A stretch of DNA of 64,000 nucleotides, from contig CAWBUQ010000018.1 of NCBI GenBank assembly GCA_963791995.1, positions 27,223 through 91,222 on the forward strand, given 5' to 3'. The notes beneath the pieces were generated by a model. That model was not told the origin of the DNA. It worked only from the letters and a program-made list of their open reading frames with translations, and searched no databases. This DNA comes from Bog-473 sp963791995 (GTDB taxonomy: Bacteria > Actinomycetota > Acidimicrobiia > Acidimicrobiales > RAAP-2). This document shows positions 35,673 to 44,900 of the stretch, in pieces; the stretch's first letter is position 1; each line of letters opens with the position of its first letter. Position numbers and translations under genes: made by a program.

Positions 35673-37157
35673 ATGACATTCCTCTGGTCCTTTCTGGGTC
35701 TCGGCACCATGATCGCCGCATGGTCGTTCGCGACGCCCATGTCCGCTGGGCCCGATGAACCCCAGCACATCATTCAAGCGACGGCACTGGTCCGAGGTCA
35801 GTTTGACGAGCCTGAGCGAGTCCAGACGTTCATCGGCAAGTTCGCCACGGTCATGATCCCCTCGTGGGCAGCGCAACTTGCCAACGACCCCCCTTGCTAC
35901 GCGGAGAGACCGGCGATCAGTGCCGCCTGCATCAAGCCTCTCGGCGATTCCACGCGCACAGTCCCCGCCAACACCCAGTTCTCGAACTCCCCGCCCCTCT
36001 ACTACGCGATCGTGGGCACGCCCACGCTGTTTCTTGCCGGTCCTGCCGCGGTCTACACGATGCGGCTGGTCGGTGGCCTCTTGGAGGCGGCGATGTTGGC
36101 GCTGGGTCTTGCCCTGTTGGACCGGTACTACCCACGCCGGGCTGTCTTTCTTGGCGCCCTGTTCGCACTGACGCCGATGACGATCTTTCTCATGTCCGTG
36201 GTCACATCGAGCGGACTCGAAACCGCGGCGGGGTTCGCGTCCTGGTGCGCGGGCCTCTGCGTCATTGAGACCCCGAAGGTACCCCGCGCCTTGCGCTCTT
36301 GTCCGCCATACCGGTGGTTGTTTTGATCCTCGCCCGGCCGCGAGCCCACTCGACGCCATCATCATCGCTGTCGTCCTTGGGTTCATGGTCGGGTGGCGCG
36401 GGGTTCGGGCAAGGCTCAATCGCAGCCTCCACCGCTGTGGATTCCCATCGTGTGCGCCGTTTCGATTGCCGCACTCTTTCTTGCGATCGACGGTCTCCCG
36501 CAACTCCTCGGCATCAGGCCGGCCCATCCGGCCAGCCTGTCCTCCAACGGGTGGACGGTGCTGCGCCAGACGCCCCACTATTTCCGCGAAGTCGTCGGGG
36601 CGTTTGGTTGGGACGACGTGCGCGCCCCGGCATGGGTCGTGGCCATCTGGATCGTCGTCGTGACGGGGTTGACGATCGTGGCTCTCGTCCATTCCGTCCC
36701 GTGCCGCCGTGCACTACCGGTCTTGGTCCTCGCGGTCGTGCTCATACCCCAGCTGTTGGAGACGCCCGAGGTCAACACGGTGGGGACGTACTTCGCGGGT
36801 CGGTACCTGGTGCCAGTTGCCATCGGTTTCCCCCTGGTCGCCGCGACCTTTGATTGGCGTCCCCCGAATCCATGGGTGCTCCCATCGGTGGTGGGGGTCT
36901 TGGGGGGCCTCTGGATCGCGGCGCAAACCGCGTGCTTTTCTCTCACCCTCATCCGGAACGAGACGGGCCTCACAGCGGGTCCGCCGCCCGCGACGAAATG
37001 GCTACCACCGGGTGGCACACTTCCGGTCGAGTTCGTCCTCGTCGCGGGAGGAGTCGTGACCGTGTCACTCCTCGTCGTCATGACTCGGGACGCCTTGGCT
37101 TGGCACACGTCCCCGATCGCGTTACCAACCCACGTGTCTGCCGGAACGCGGTACTGA
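35673..37157 (+). CDS. DUF2142-type polytopic membrane protein (frameshifted)
   Basis: About 490 residues and many membrane helices. The first loop has the DUF2142 pattern PMSAGPDEPQHIIQATALVRG and later FSNSPPLYYAIVG; the C-terminal half keeps YFAGRYLVPVAIGFPLV and two further helices. The frame is lost between about 36285 and 36420, where two shifts are needed to join YYPRRAVFLGALFALTP to LWIPIVCAVSIAAL. DUF2142 proteins are often found in cell-wall polysaccharide loci and are believed to be GT-C-like. ATG at 35673 is preferred over GTG at 35652. It follows a GT39-like gene on the same strand. Confidence 0.78.
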
Positions 37158-37236
37158 GATCGGCAACGTCACCGAGCGAGCGCTTGCATTCGAGAGCGAC
37201 GTCCCCCGCTCCGTGTCGGGCCGTGGCGACCGAGCT

Positions 37237-37377
37237 CTACTTCTCGCCCGAAGTGCCGCTCTTCTTCGCCTTGCGGCGGGGCTTGAGGGCGAACCACCAG
37301 ATGCTGGCGATCGTTCCCAGCGTGACGGCGGCTGCTGCCACCGGCTTCACGACCTTTCGGGCACCGCTGTCGGCCAT
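37237..37377 (-). CDS. 46-residue single-helix membrane protein
   Basis: A small ORF: short N-terminus (MADSGARKVVKP), one membrane helix at about 13-31 (VAAAAVTLGTIASIWWFALK) and a basic tail KPRRKAKKSGTSGEK. The positive-inside rule and clean codon use support a real gene. It lies 57 bases downstream of the C26 amidotransferase gene on the same strand. Function unknown. Confidence 0.65.
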   Translation of the reverse strand: MADSGARKVVKPVAAAAVTLGTIASIWWFALKPRRKAKKSGTSGEK

Positions 37378-37434
37378 GGGGAGACCTTGCCCCGGCTCTT
37401 TCGGAAACCGAGCCGGCGAAGTGCGGCGGCCAGC

Positions 37435-38187
37435 TCACGCGCTCCGGCGCACCGACCGGTCGCGGCGAAAGGCGATGGCCGCTCGCACGAACGTGTCAAA
37501 GGGGCGCTGGTCCATCCCCTCTTCGGGGTGCCACTGCACGGCGAGGACGAAACGGGCCGACGGCAGCTCGACCGCCTCGATGACACCGTCCGCTGCGTGC
37601 GCCGTTACCCGCAGACCCCGGCCCAGCTCACGGATCGACTGGTGGTGCGAGCAGCGCACCGTCGTCGTGGGTCCGAAGACCGATGCGGTCACCGTGCCCG
37701 GCACCGTGGCGACGTCGACGTCGCCGAAGACCATCGGTGCGCTGCGGTGGTCGAGATTCCCGACCACGTCGGGCAGGTGCTGGTACAGCGTGCCACCGAG
37801 CTCGACGTTGAGGACCTGGCAACCCCGGCAGATGGCCAAGACAGGCATGTCGACCCGCAGCGCCGCGGCCAGCAGGGCGCGCTCGCTGGCGTCGCGGTTG
37901 GTGTCGACGCCCGAGACCTCGGGGTCGGGCTCCTCGCCGTAGGACGCCGGGTCGACGTCTCCCCCGCCGGTGAGCACCAGGGCGTCGAGCACGTCGACGA
38001 CCTCGTCGGCTCCCGCCCCTGGACCGCCCGGTGCGCTGGCCGGCGGCGGGAGCAGCAGCGGACGGCCGCCGGCTGCGGCCACCAGCTCGAAATAGGACTC
38101 GGGCAGCACGGCGGCGCGTCGCTCCCACGACGCCCAGGCCGTGTCGGCCACGTAGGTCGAGACGCCGACGAGGGGGATCATCGACAT
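37435..38187 (-). CDS. class I glutamine amidotransferase-like hydrolase (peptidase C26, PuuD-like)
   Basis: About 250 residues. The nucleophile Cys is in MPVLAICRGCQVLNVELGGTL, and the His-Glu pair in VLAVQWHPEEGM; ALVLTGGGDVDPASYGEEP is the oxyanion region typical of gamma-Glu-GABA hydrolase. PuuD-like enzymes cut gamma-glutamyl-GABA to glutamate and GABA in polyamine breakdown. The divergent neighbour is a glutamine-synthetase-like enzyme, as in puu loci, which supports the role. ATG at 38187 is used; a GTG at 38202 is in frame. Confidence 0.85.
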   Translation of the reverse strand: MSMIPLVGVSTYVADTAWASWERRAAVLPESYFELVAAAGGRPLLLPPPASAPGGPGAGADEVVDVLDALVLTGGGDVDPASYGEEPDPEVSGVDTNRDASERALLAAALRVDMPVLAICRGCQVLNVELGGTLYQHLPDVVGNLDHRSAPMVFGDVDVATVPGTVTASVFGPTTTVRCSHHQSIRELGRGLRVTAHAADGVIEAVELPSARFVLAVQWHPEEGMDQRPFDTFVRAAIAFRRDRSVRRSA

Positions 38188-38277
38188 GTCTGTCTGCGGC
38201 ACTGTGCTGGACAGATCGTCACCGGTCCAGCGTACATACGGGCTGGACGGACGCCCGCGGCCCGGTCAACATGGCGC

Positions 38278-39641
38278 ATGCCAGGACGCGAACTGATCGA
38301 CACGGGAATCGCCGACGGCACCATCGACACCGTCGTGGTCGCCTTCCCCGACATGTACGGGCGGCCGGTGGGCAAGCGGGTGACGGCGGACTTCTTCACC
38401 TCCCACGTGGCCGAGCACGGGATCGAGGCCTGCGACTACCTGCTGGCGGTCGACGTCGACATGACGCCGCTCCCGGGCTACCGCTTCACCAACTGGGACA
38501 CCGGCTACGGCGACTTCGTCTGCCGGCCCGACTACGCCACGGCGCGGCGGATCCCGTGGCTCGACGGGACGGCGATGGTGATCTGCGACCTCACCGACGA
38601 GGCCGGCACGCCGGTCGACGTGTCGCCGCGCCGGATCCTGCGCCACCAGCTCGCGCGGGCGTCCGAGCGCGGCCTGCGCGTCTGCAGCGCCACCGAGCTC
38701 GAGTTCTTCCTCTTCAAGGACTCCTACGAGGAAGCTGCGGCCAAGGCATGGCAGGACCTCACGCCCCACACGTCGACCATCGAGGACTACCAGCTGCTCC
38801 AGACGGCCCGCGAGGAGTACGTGCTGCGGCGCATCCGCAACGAGATGTGCGAGGCCGACATCCCCGTCGAGTTCTCCAAGGGCGAGGCGGGCCGCGGCCA
38901 GCACGAGGTCAACGTCACCTACGACGAAGCGCTGGTCACGGCCGACCGCCACCTCGTGTTCAAGAACGGGATCAAGGAGATCGCGGCCCAAGAGGGCCGG
39001 GCCGCCACGTTCATGGCCAAGTGGACGATGGACGACGTCGGGTCCTCGTGCCACGTCCACACCAGCCTGTGGGACGCCGAGAGCGGCGAGGCGCTGATGG
39101 CCGACGCCGCTGCACCCGAGCCGGCTGTCGACGGTCGGGCGCCACTTCCTCGGTGGCCAGCTGCACGCGGCGCGCGAGCTGGCCTGGTGCTGGCGGCGCC
39201 CGACGCTCAACTCGTACCGCCGCTACGTGCCCGGGAGCTGGGCACCGACCGCAGCGGTCTGGGGCGAGGACAACCGGACCTGCGGCTTCCGCGTCGTCGG
39301 GCACGGGGCGGGCCGGCGGGTCGAGAGCCGGATCCCCGGCGCCGACGTCAACCCGTACCTGGTGCTGGCCGCGGCCATCGCGGCCGGGCTCTACGGCATC
39401 GACCACGAGCTCGAGCCGGGCGACCCCTACCCGCGTCAACGCCTACGAGGCCACCGACGTCCCGCGGATCCCGTCGACGCTGGTCGAGGCGATCGAGGAG
39501 CTGCGCGGCGTCCGCCGTGGCGCTCGAGGCCTTCGGGCCGACGTGCACCACCACCTGCTCAACACGGCCGAGCAGGAATGGGCCTCGGCCAACCGTCACG
39601 TGACGGACTGGGAGCTGGCCCGCAACTTCGAGCGGATCTAG
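38278..39641 (+). CDS. glutamine synthetase-like gamma-glutamyl ligase (frameshifted)
   Basis: About 454 residues of the GlnA fold. MPGRELIDTGIADGTIDTVV opens the beta-grasp domain; SATELEFFLFKDSY carries the metal Glu, GEAGRGQHEVNVTY and SSCHVHTSLWD the ATP/metal sites, and YVPGSWAPTAAVWGEDNRTCGFR plus RIPGADVNPYLVLAAAI the substrate and nucleotide region. Frames change near 39120, 39440 and 39520. The AVWGEDNRT loop and the puuD-like neighbour favour a gamma-glutamylpolyamine synthetase (GlnA3/PuuA type) over true glutamine synthetase. It would attach glutamate to putrescine-like amines. Confidence 0.85.
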
Positions 39642-39672
39642 ATCGTCTGCCAACCCGGCGGAACGCGCCGGC

Positions 39673-41354
39673 TTACCCGGCGCCCTGGTGCAGACGGCGG
39701 CCGTTCAGCCGCTTGTGGATCCCCTTGGTCTTCTCGTAGAAGTTGACGAACTCCTTCAGCCGCTCCTCGTAGACGAGCGGCCGCTGCCGGGTCCGGCTCG
39801 GTAGGTGGCCTTCACGGCCACGGTGCCGGGGATGTCGTCGAGGGTCATGTGCCCGAGGGCGACGTGGGTCAGCAAGCCGGCGCCGCGCACGTTGGCCAAC
39901 ACCGGGTCGGCCACCTGGCGGATCGCGCGGCCCGTGGCATCGGCGTGCATCTGTGACCACAGGTCCGAGTTGGCCCCGCCGCCGACGAAGGCGAGCGAGT
40001 CGAACGGGCGCTTGCAGAACTTCTCCACCGCCCCGAGCAGCCAGGCGGAATTCGAGCGCGACGCCCTCGAAGACGGCACGGACCATGTCCGACCGGGTCG
40101 ACGACAGCGAGATGTTGTGAAACCCCCCGCGGATGGTGTGGTCGTCCACCGGCGAGCGCTCCCCGTTGAGCCAGGGGGTGAACAAGACGCCGTGGGACCC
40201 GGCGGGACCGAAGCCGGCCATGTCGTTGAGGATGGCGAAGAACCCTTCGGGGGGGCCGCCGGGCGCCCGACGACAAGGCATCGCCAGGGAAGAGCACGTT
40301 GTCGCGCAGCCAGGTGAGGCAGGCCCCGCCGGTCTCGTGCTCGTCGGCCACCAGGTACTTGCCGGGGATGCCCGAGGGGATCGAGCGCGATGTTGGTCAG
40401 CGCATCGGTCTTCTTGAACGGCACGTGGCAGCTGATCCAGCTCGAGGTGCCGATGTAGAGGTGACCGGCGAAGTCGGCGACGGCGCCCGAGCCGACGGCC
40501 GCCGAATGCAGGTCGCCGGTGCCCGCCACGACCGGCGGTGCCGGGCACCAGGCCGAGCTCGGCCGCCGCACCGGCCGCGAGCCCGCCCAGCACACTGCCC
40601 GTCGGTACGAGGTCGGGCAGGGTGGCGCGGTCGAGCCCGGCCAGCTCGACCAGGGCGTCGTCATAGGCGACGGCGCCCCGATGTTGCGGTTGTCGGTCAC
40701 CCAGTGGACGGTGATGGAGTCGTGCGACGCCCGGGCCAGACCCGTGAGCCGCAGGTTCAGATAGTCGACCGGCTCGAGGAAGACGGCGGTGGCGGCGTAG
40801 ACGTCGGGGCGCTGGGTGCGCAGGAAGTGGATGTGGCCCACGGGGTCCTTGCCCGAGAGGCTGGGGATGCCGCCGGTCTTGCGGACCCAACGGGCGAGCT
40901 TGGACGCCGAATAGCCCTGGACGTTGACCGCGCCCCGCACGGTCTCACGCACGGCGCGGGCACCACGCGAGTCCATCCAGATGATGGACGGCCCGATGGC
41001 GTCGCCGGCGTCGTCGACCGCCACCGTGCCCGACCACTGCGACGTGCACCCGACGCCGACCACACGTTCGGGCGCCACGCCGCTGTCGGCCAGCGCGCGC
41101 CGGGCGCACGAGACGATGGCGTCCCACCACGCCTGCGGCGACTGCTCGGCGCCGCCGTCATCGCTGAGCGTGACGCCGACCGGTTCGAAGGCGTGCGCGG
41201 CGACGCGTCCCGATGCCGACAGCAGCGCCACCTTCGGGCCGCCGGTGCCGAGGTCGACGGCCAGGACGAACGTGTCGTCGGGACTGGCGTGATCGGCCGG
41301 GCGGACCGGCGTGGCCGTCGCGGCACGCAGACCGCCTGCCGCTGGTGTGGGCAT
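39673..41354 (-). CDS. FGGY-family carbohydrate kinase, xylulokinase-like (many frameshifts)
   Basis: About 560 residues once joined. FVLAVDLGTGGPKVALLS is the N-terminal phosphate-binding motif, GVGCTSQWSGTVAVD and IIWMDSRGA the sugar region, AFVGGGANSDLWSQMHAD the adenosine motif. The tail ends FYEKTKGIHKRLNGRRLHQGAG, as in actinobacterial xylulokinase-like kinases. Some seven frame changes are needed (near 40690, 40545, 40380, 40265, 40060 and 39790 among others), the highest density in the window. The sugar is not known. The gene is convergent with the glutamine synthetase-like gene. Confidence 0.85.
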
Positions 41355-41466
41355 GGCGGGGAAGCGTACGGCTTCCCCGCCAACACCGTCATGAGCCCAG
41401 CATCGTCATGAGCAGGTGTCCGCTGCTCCGGCCGCAGCCGGGTGCCGGCGACCCGCCCGTGCGAGG

Positions 41467-42030
41467 TCAGTCGGCCTGGGTGGCCTCGACCTCGATCTCG
41501 ATGACGACCTTGTTCCCTACGACCACGCTGCCGTCGAGCAGTGAGTGGTTGAAGCTCACGCCGAAGTCACGCCGGTCGATGGTCGCCGAGGCGGAGAAGG
41601 CCACCACGGTCTTGCCCTCTGCCATGGACGGGCCCTCGCCCAGGAACTCCAGGTCGAAGTCAACCGACTTGGTGACCCCCCTGATGGTCAGGTCGCCGGT
41701 CAGGACCCAGTTGGTGTCGCTGACCCTCTTCAGACCCGTGCTCTTCAGGGTGAGCGTCGGGTAGTTCGGGACGTCGAGGAAGTCGTTGGTCCGCAGGTGC
41801 TCGTCACGCTGCGGCTGGTTGGTGTGGATGGTCGCCGCCTGGACCACGGCGTCGACGGTGGAGTCCTCAGGCGTCTCGGCCACGGTGAAGGTGCCGCTGA
41901 CGTCGGTGAAACGGCCCCTGACCTTGGTACCGACCAGGTGGCGGGCCACAAAGCCAACTTCGGTGTGGGCCGGGTCGATCACGTAGGTGCCGGTCCGGGG
42001 AAGGGTCTGGGTGGTGCTCGTCGTACTCAT
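41467..42030 (-). CDS. YceI-family lipid-binding protein
   Basis: 187 residues with the YceI lipocalin-like fold that holds isoprenoid-type lipids: GTYVIDPAHTEVGFVARHL, GRFTDVSGTFTV, RDEHLRTNDFLDVPNYPTLT, GDLTIRGVTKSVDFDLEFLG and DRRDFGVSFN. It lacks a signal peptide, so it is probably cytoplasmic. The ribosome site AGGAGG is good and the promoter carries an operator, most likely for the divergent MarR regulator; YceI genes are often stress- or redox-controlled this way. Confidence 0.92.
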   Translation of the reverse strand: MSTTSTTQTLPRTGTYVIDPAHTEVGFVARHLVGTKVRGRFTDVSGTFTVAETPEDSTVDAVVQAATIHTNQPQRDEHLRTNDFLDVPNYPTLTLKSTGLKRVSDTNWVLTGDLTIRGVTKSVDFDLEFLGEGPSMAEGKTVVAFSASATIDRRDFGVSFNHSLLDGSVVVGNKVVIEIEVEATQAD

Positions 42031-42070
42031 TTTGTGCCTCCTAGTGCTTGCTCGAGAACTTACTGACAGT

Positions 42071-42100
42071 ATAGTATCTGATGTAGCAGATACTTGTCAA
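42071..42100 (-). promoter_or_regulatory. yceI promoter with MarR-type operator in the spacer
   Basis: On the minus strand TTGACA (42100-42095) and TACTAT (42076-42071) are 18 bases apart. A perfect inverted repeat AGTATCTG-N6-CAGATACT (42073-42094) fills that spacer and overlaps the -10. A bound dimer would exclude RNA polymerase from the yceI promoter. Confidence 0.75.
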
Positions 42101-42252
42101 TCAGATGTACTAGAAGAAGCAGCCCGGTTCGGGGGAGACTGAACACGAGGGCACGAATATGGGAACGGCGATCATCTCGACGAAGAGCGGCGGCGGCGGC
42201 CCGGCAGGGGCGGCGTCCCGACGACGGCGGCACCTGCGGTGTCCTCGGGCAA

Positions 42253-42687
42253 ATGGACGACGAGCGGATCCAGCTCATGACTCTCATTGTCCGTACCCAT
42301 CGCCGCCTGACCGACACCTTGGGCCGCGAGCTCGAACAGTCGGTCGGCATCCCGCTCGTCTTCTTCGACGTCCTGATCCACGTCGGCGCCGCATCCGACG
42401 GCCGCCTCACCATGAGCCGTCTCAGCTCCGACGTCGCGTTGACCACCGGTGGTGTCACCCGCCTGGTGGACCGCATGGCCGAGGCGGGCCTGGTCGAACG
42501 ACAGAACTGCCCGAACGACCGCCGCAGCGTGCACGTGGTGCTGACGCCGAAGGGCCAAGCCGTGCTCGACGATGCCGTCGCCGCGCACATCGACGGCATC
42601 GACCGCCATCTCATGGCCCACCTCGACGAAGCCGACCGCGCCGCGCTGACGGCTGTGCTGGTCAAGGTGCTCGACGCCGGCTGCTGA
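42253..42687 (+). CDS. MarR-family transcriptional regulator
   Basis: 144 residues, typical MarR length. Helices for dimerisation flank a winged HTH: LTMSRLSSDVALTTGGVTRLVDRMAEAGLVERQ as recognition segment and NDRRSVHVVLTPKGQAVLDDA as wing. ATG at 42253 is preferred over in-frame starts from 42094 that would begin inside the promoter. It is divergent from yceI and most likely binds the 22-bp palindrome there. The last about 20 codons are repeated as a remnant at 60975-61037. Confidence 0.92.
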   Translation: MDDERIQLMTLIVRTHRRLTDTLGRELEQSVGIPLVFFDVLIHVGAASDGRLTMSRLSSDVALTTGGVTRLVDRMAEAGLVERQNCPNDRRSVHVVLTPKGQAVLDDAVAAHIDGIDRHLMAHLDEADRAALTAVLVKVLDAGC

Positions 42688-42819
42688 GCGGTCGCTGCGC
42701 CGGCCGAGCTGCGATCGAGCGAGCGACCAACGGCCCGAGGCGTTCAACCGCTGCACCCTTGGTTGCAGCAGTAGTTGGATGCCGATGGTGTAGGTCCAGA
42801 CCGCCGGACCACCGTTCAC

Positions 42820-43575
42820 TTAGAGTCCGGGTAACCCCGGCAGCGTCACGGTGATTGGGACCAAGCCCGGAACGGTGATGGTGATCGGGGCCGGAGTTGA
42901 GGGGGGTGGACTCGCCGGTGGCGGAGGGCTCGCCGGCGGCGGAGGGCTTGCCGGCGGTGGAGGGCTTGCCGGTGCGGTCGTGGTCGTTGCGACCGGAATC
43001 GACGTCGTCGTAGTGGCGACGGGCGCCGTGGCCTTGGGCGGACTCGAGCCTTCGGTCGTGGCGCTCGCGGGAGGAACGGTGACAGTCATCGTTGCGGTGC
43101 TACCCGATTGCGGCATTGAAATCGTTGTCGTCGTTGTCGTCGTCAACCGCGGGCCCGGCGGTTCGTCAGCCGTCACGTTGGTGATCCCGGCGTTCAATGC
43201 CATCGACCCCGTTGACGCCGTTGGTAACCCGGACCTGGCCGGTGCGATCGACTTCTCCGTTGGGAGCAGGGGTCCAGCTTCTGCGATCGATCCGCTGGTG
43301 AAGACCGGATCGGGAAGCCCGCTCGTCGGGGCGGCCGAAGGTGGTGCGACGGGGTCGGCCGTCTTCGGGTCTGTCCGTGCCGGGGTTGGGGCTCTCAGCC
43401 CTCGTGGCGTCCGAACTCCGGCCGCATGGATGAGGCCGACCTGTGGCAACATCAAAATGAGCGCTCCAAGGAGGACCCCGGTAATACCCCAGCGCGGCCA
43501 GCGCCGTCGACGATCGCCGTAGGGGAACGCCTGGCAGAAGCTTCCGTCCGCGTCCTTGAAAAAGCGCTCGTTCAC
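42820..43575 (-). CDS. Pro/Thr-rich membrane-anchored surface protein
   Basis: 251 residues: a 30-residue cytoplasmic start, one membrane helix (WGITGVLLGALILMLPQVGLI, about 29-49), then a low-complexity outer part with Thr runs (TTTTTTTIS, TTTTSIPVATTTT) and three exact PASPPP-type repeats, ending in a hydrophobic TITVPGLVPITVTLPGLPGL. It resembles wall-spanning linkers. Function unknown. GTG start. Two 18-base direct repeats lie 33-71 bases upstream. Confidence 0.65.
   Translation of the reverse strand: MNERFFKDADGSFCQAFPYGDRRRRWPRWGITGVLLGALILMLPQVGLIHAAGVRTPRGLRAPTPARTDPKTADPVAPPSAAPTSGLPDPVFTSGSIAEAGPLLPTEKSIAPARSGLPTASTGSMALNAGITNVTADEPPGPRLTTTTTTTISMPQSGSTATMTVTVPPASATTEGSSPPKATAPVATTTTSIPVATTTTAPASPPPPASPPPPASPPPPASPPPSTPAPITITVPGLVPITVTLPGLPGL
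42911..42964 (+). repeat. 18-base coding tandem repeat
   Basis: Three 18-base units (CTCGCCGGTGGCGGAGGG and near copies), with a partial fourth, encode the Pro-rich repeats of the surface protein on the minus strand. Confidence 0.85.
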
Positions 43576-43607
43576 AGTTCCGCCTAAAGATTGCCCCGCC
43601 CCAAGAA

Positions 43608-43646
43608 TTGTCTACCCGTTGATGTGTTTTGTCTACCCATTGATGT
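43608..43646. repeat. two 18-base direct repeats upstream of surface protein gene
   Basis: TTGTCTACCCGTTGATGT (43608-43625) and TTGTCTACCCATTGATGT (43629-43646) differ at one base and repeat every 21 bases, two helical turns. Their place 33-71 bases before the minus-strand gene suggests binding sites for an activator. The rest of the gap 43576-43802 shows nothing. Confidence 0.6.
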
Positions 43647-43802
43647 TTGGAATCAGTCGTCCAGCGAAAATGGAGGCCCGCGACAGCGGCCGCATGTCAT
43701 CGGAGCGGTGGACTTCGTGGTGGGGGTGAGCCGGCACCGCGGGTTGCGACGCCCGAGCCGGCCCTTTCCTGTTCGAGTTCTGTCCCCTGGCCTCGTGGCC
43801 AG

Positions 43803-44840
43803 TTACGGGGCCGCGGTCTGGATTGCCGGCGCAACAGGGACTGCGGTGTGACTGAGCGCGTCCACCACGACGCGATTGCCCAGTGGGGCCGCCAGCTTGG
43901 CCGTGAGCTGGACGGTGTAGGCCGGGAGGGCGCACCCGATGCCCGACGTGGGGTTGTGCTGCACCACGCGCACCTGGAGCGCCACCGCCGTTTTCGACGC
44001 ACCGACATGCAGCAGGTAGCTGGCCGTGCAGGGTCCCGTCCCTTCTGGCGCACCACCGGTGCGCACCGTGAGGCTCCTGTTGTCTGATGCCAGCGAGACA
44101 GCGCCGACCGGCGCGCTCGTCTGCAGGTCGGTGGACGAGAAGGATCGCCGCGCCGGCGGCGTGAAGATCCGAGACGGCGCAATGGCCAAGACCTGGGCCG
44201 GGTTCTGTACGCCCCGGAAGTGAAACAGCCACGCCGGGAGCAGGCGAACGCCTCGATCCGTCTGGAACGCCCCCGTCCCGAGGTCCACCGACGTCACCAC
44301 CAGTGGAGCGCTGGCGGGCGGACCCTTGGTCCTCTCGGCTCGCATCGTCGCGAGCGCCGTCTCTGCGCTGGTGAGCGGATACCCATCTCGTGACACAACG
44401 CCCTGGGGGTACGTGACGGGCCCGCTGAACGTGCCGTCCTCGAAGGCGAGCTTGGTCTCGTCGTCAGGGAACCCGAACTCCGGTGCATTGACGTTGTCGT
44501 TGCCGATCAGGACTAGTGGCCGGTGTGCACCCTGCACGGGGAAGTGCGCCCAGGCCGCAAGTGCAGACGCGATGGCCGGCCCACTCGGTCCTGACCTGGC
44601 GACCGCGGCCCCGCCATCACTGGCGAAGCCAACGAAGACGCTCACGACGAGCACCGGCATGAACACACCGAGTCGCCTTGTTCGGCGTGCCCGGCTGTCG
44701 TCCGCCGTCCCTACGCGGTGGACCTTGATGGGGGATGCCTCTGCCGCTCCCGCTCCCCTCGCTCGCGCAGCGGGTCCGTAGGCGGCCAAGACGAGCGAGG
44801 CCAGACCCGGGCCCGCCCCTCCACGCAGCCATTTCCCCAT
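43803..44840 (-). CDS. exported protein of unknown function, ASPIKVH type A
   Basis: 345 residues. The start (MGKWLRGGAGPGLASLVLAAYGP, then EASPIKVHRVG) matches the start of the 61066-61832 protein. A membrane helix follows near residues 57-77 (LGVFMPVLVVSVFVGFASDG), then an exported domain with Cys pairs (GPCTASY, GIGCALP) and VQLTAKLAAPLGNRVVVDAL at the end. No family recognised. CATACT, 9 bases before the ATG, is a likely -10, so translation may start almost at the transcript 5' end. Confidence 0.65.
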   Translation of the reverse strand: MGKWLRGGAGPGLASLVLAAYGPAARARGAGAAEASPIKVHRVGTADDSRARRTRRLGVFMPVLVVSVFVGFASDGGAAVARSGPSGPAIASALAAWAHFPVQGAHRPLVLIGNDNVNAPEFGFPDDETKLAFEDGTFSGPVTYPQGVVSRDGYPLTSAETALATMRAERTKGPPASAPLVVTSVDLGTGAFQTDRGVRLLPAWLFHFRGVQNPAQVLAIAPSRIFTPPARRSFSSTDLQTSAPVGAVSLASDNRSLTVRTGGAPEGTGPCTASYLLHVGASKTAVALQVRVVQHNPTSGIGCALPAYTVQLTAKLAAPLGNRVVVDALSHTAVPVAPAIQTAAP

Positions 44841-44883
44841 CGCGAGGAGTATGACGCAGGGAGGGCTGCATCGGTTCGACGCC
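44825..44883 (-). repeat. duplicated promoter/start block, copy 1
   Basis: This 59-base block holds the -10 and first codons of the ASPIKVH type A gene and matches 61817-61875 at 51 of 59 bases by hand count. Homology continues less strictly into the signal region. Confidence 0.75.
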
Positions 44884-44900
44884 TCTGCGGGATTGTCCTC

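Noticed and set aside
37213..38277. N-terminal extension of the glutamine synthetase-like ORF
   Set aside because: This part is antisense to the C26 amidotransferase; the family begins at MPGRELIDTG (38278).
42911..42976. Repeat array resembling CRISPR
   Set aside because: The units are contiguous 18-base codon repeats for PASPPP with no spacers.
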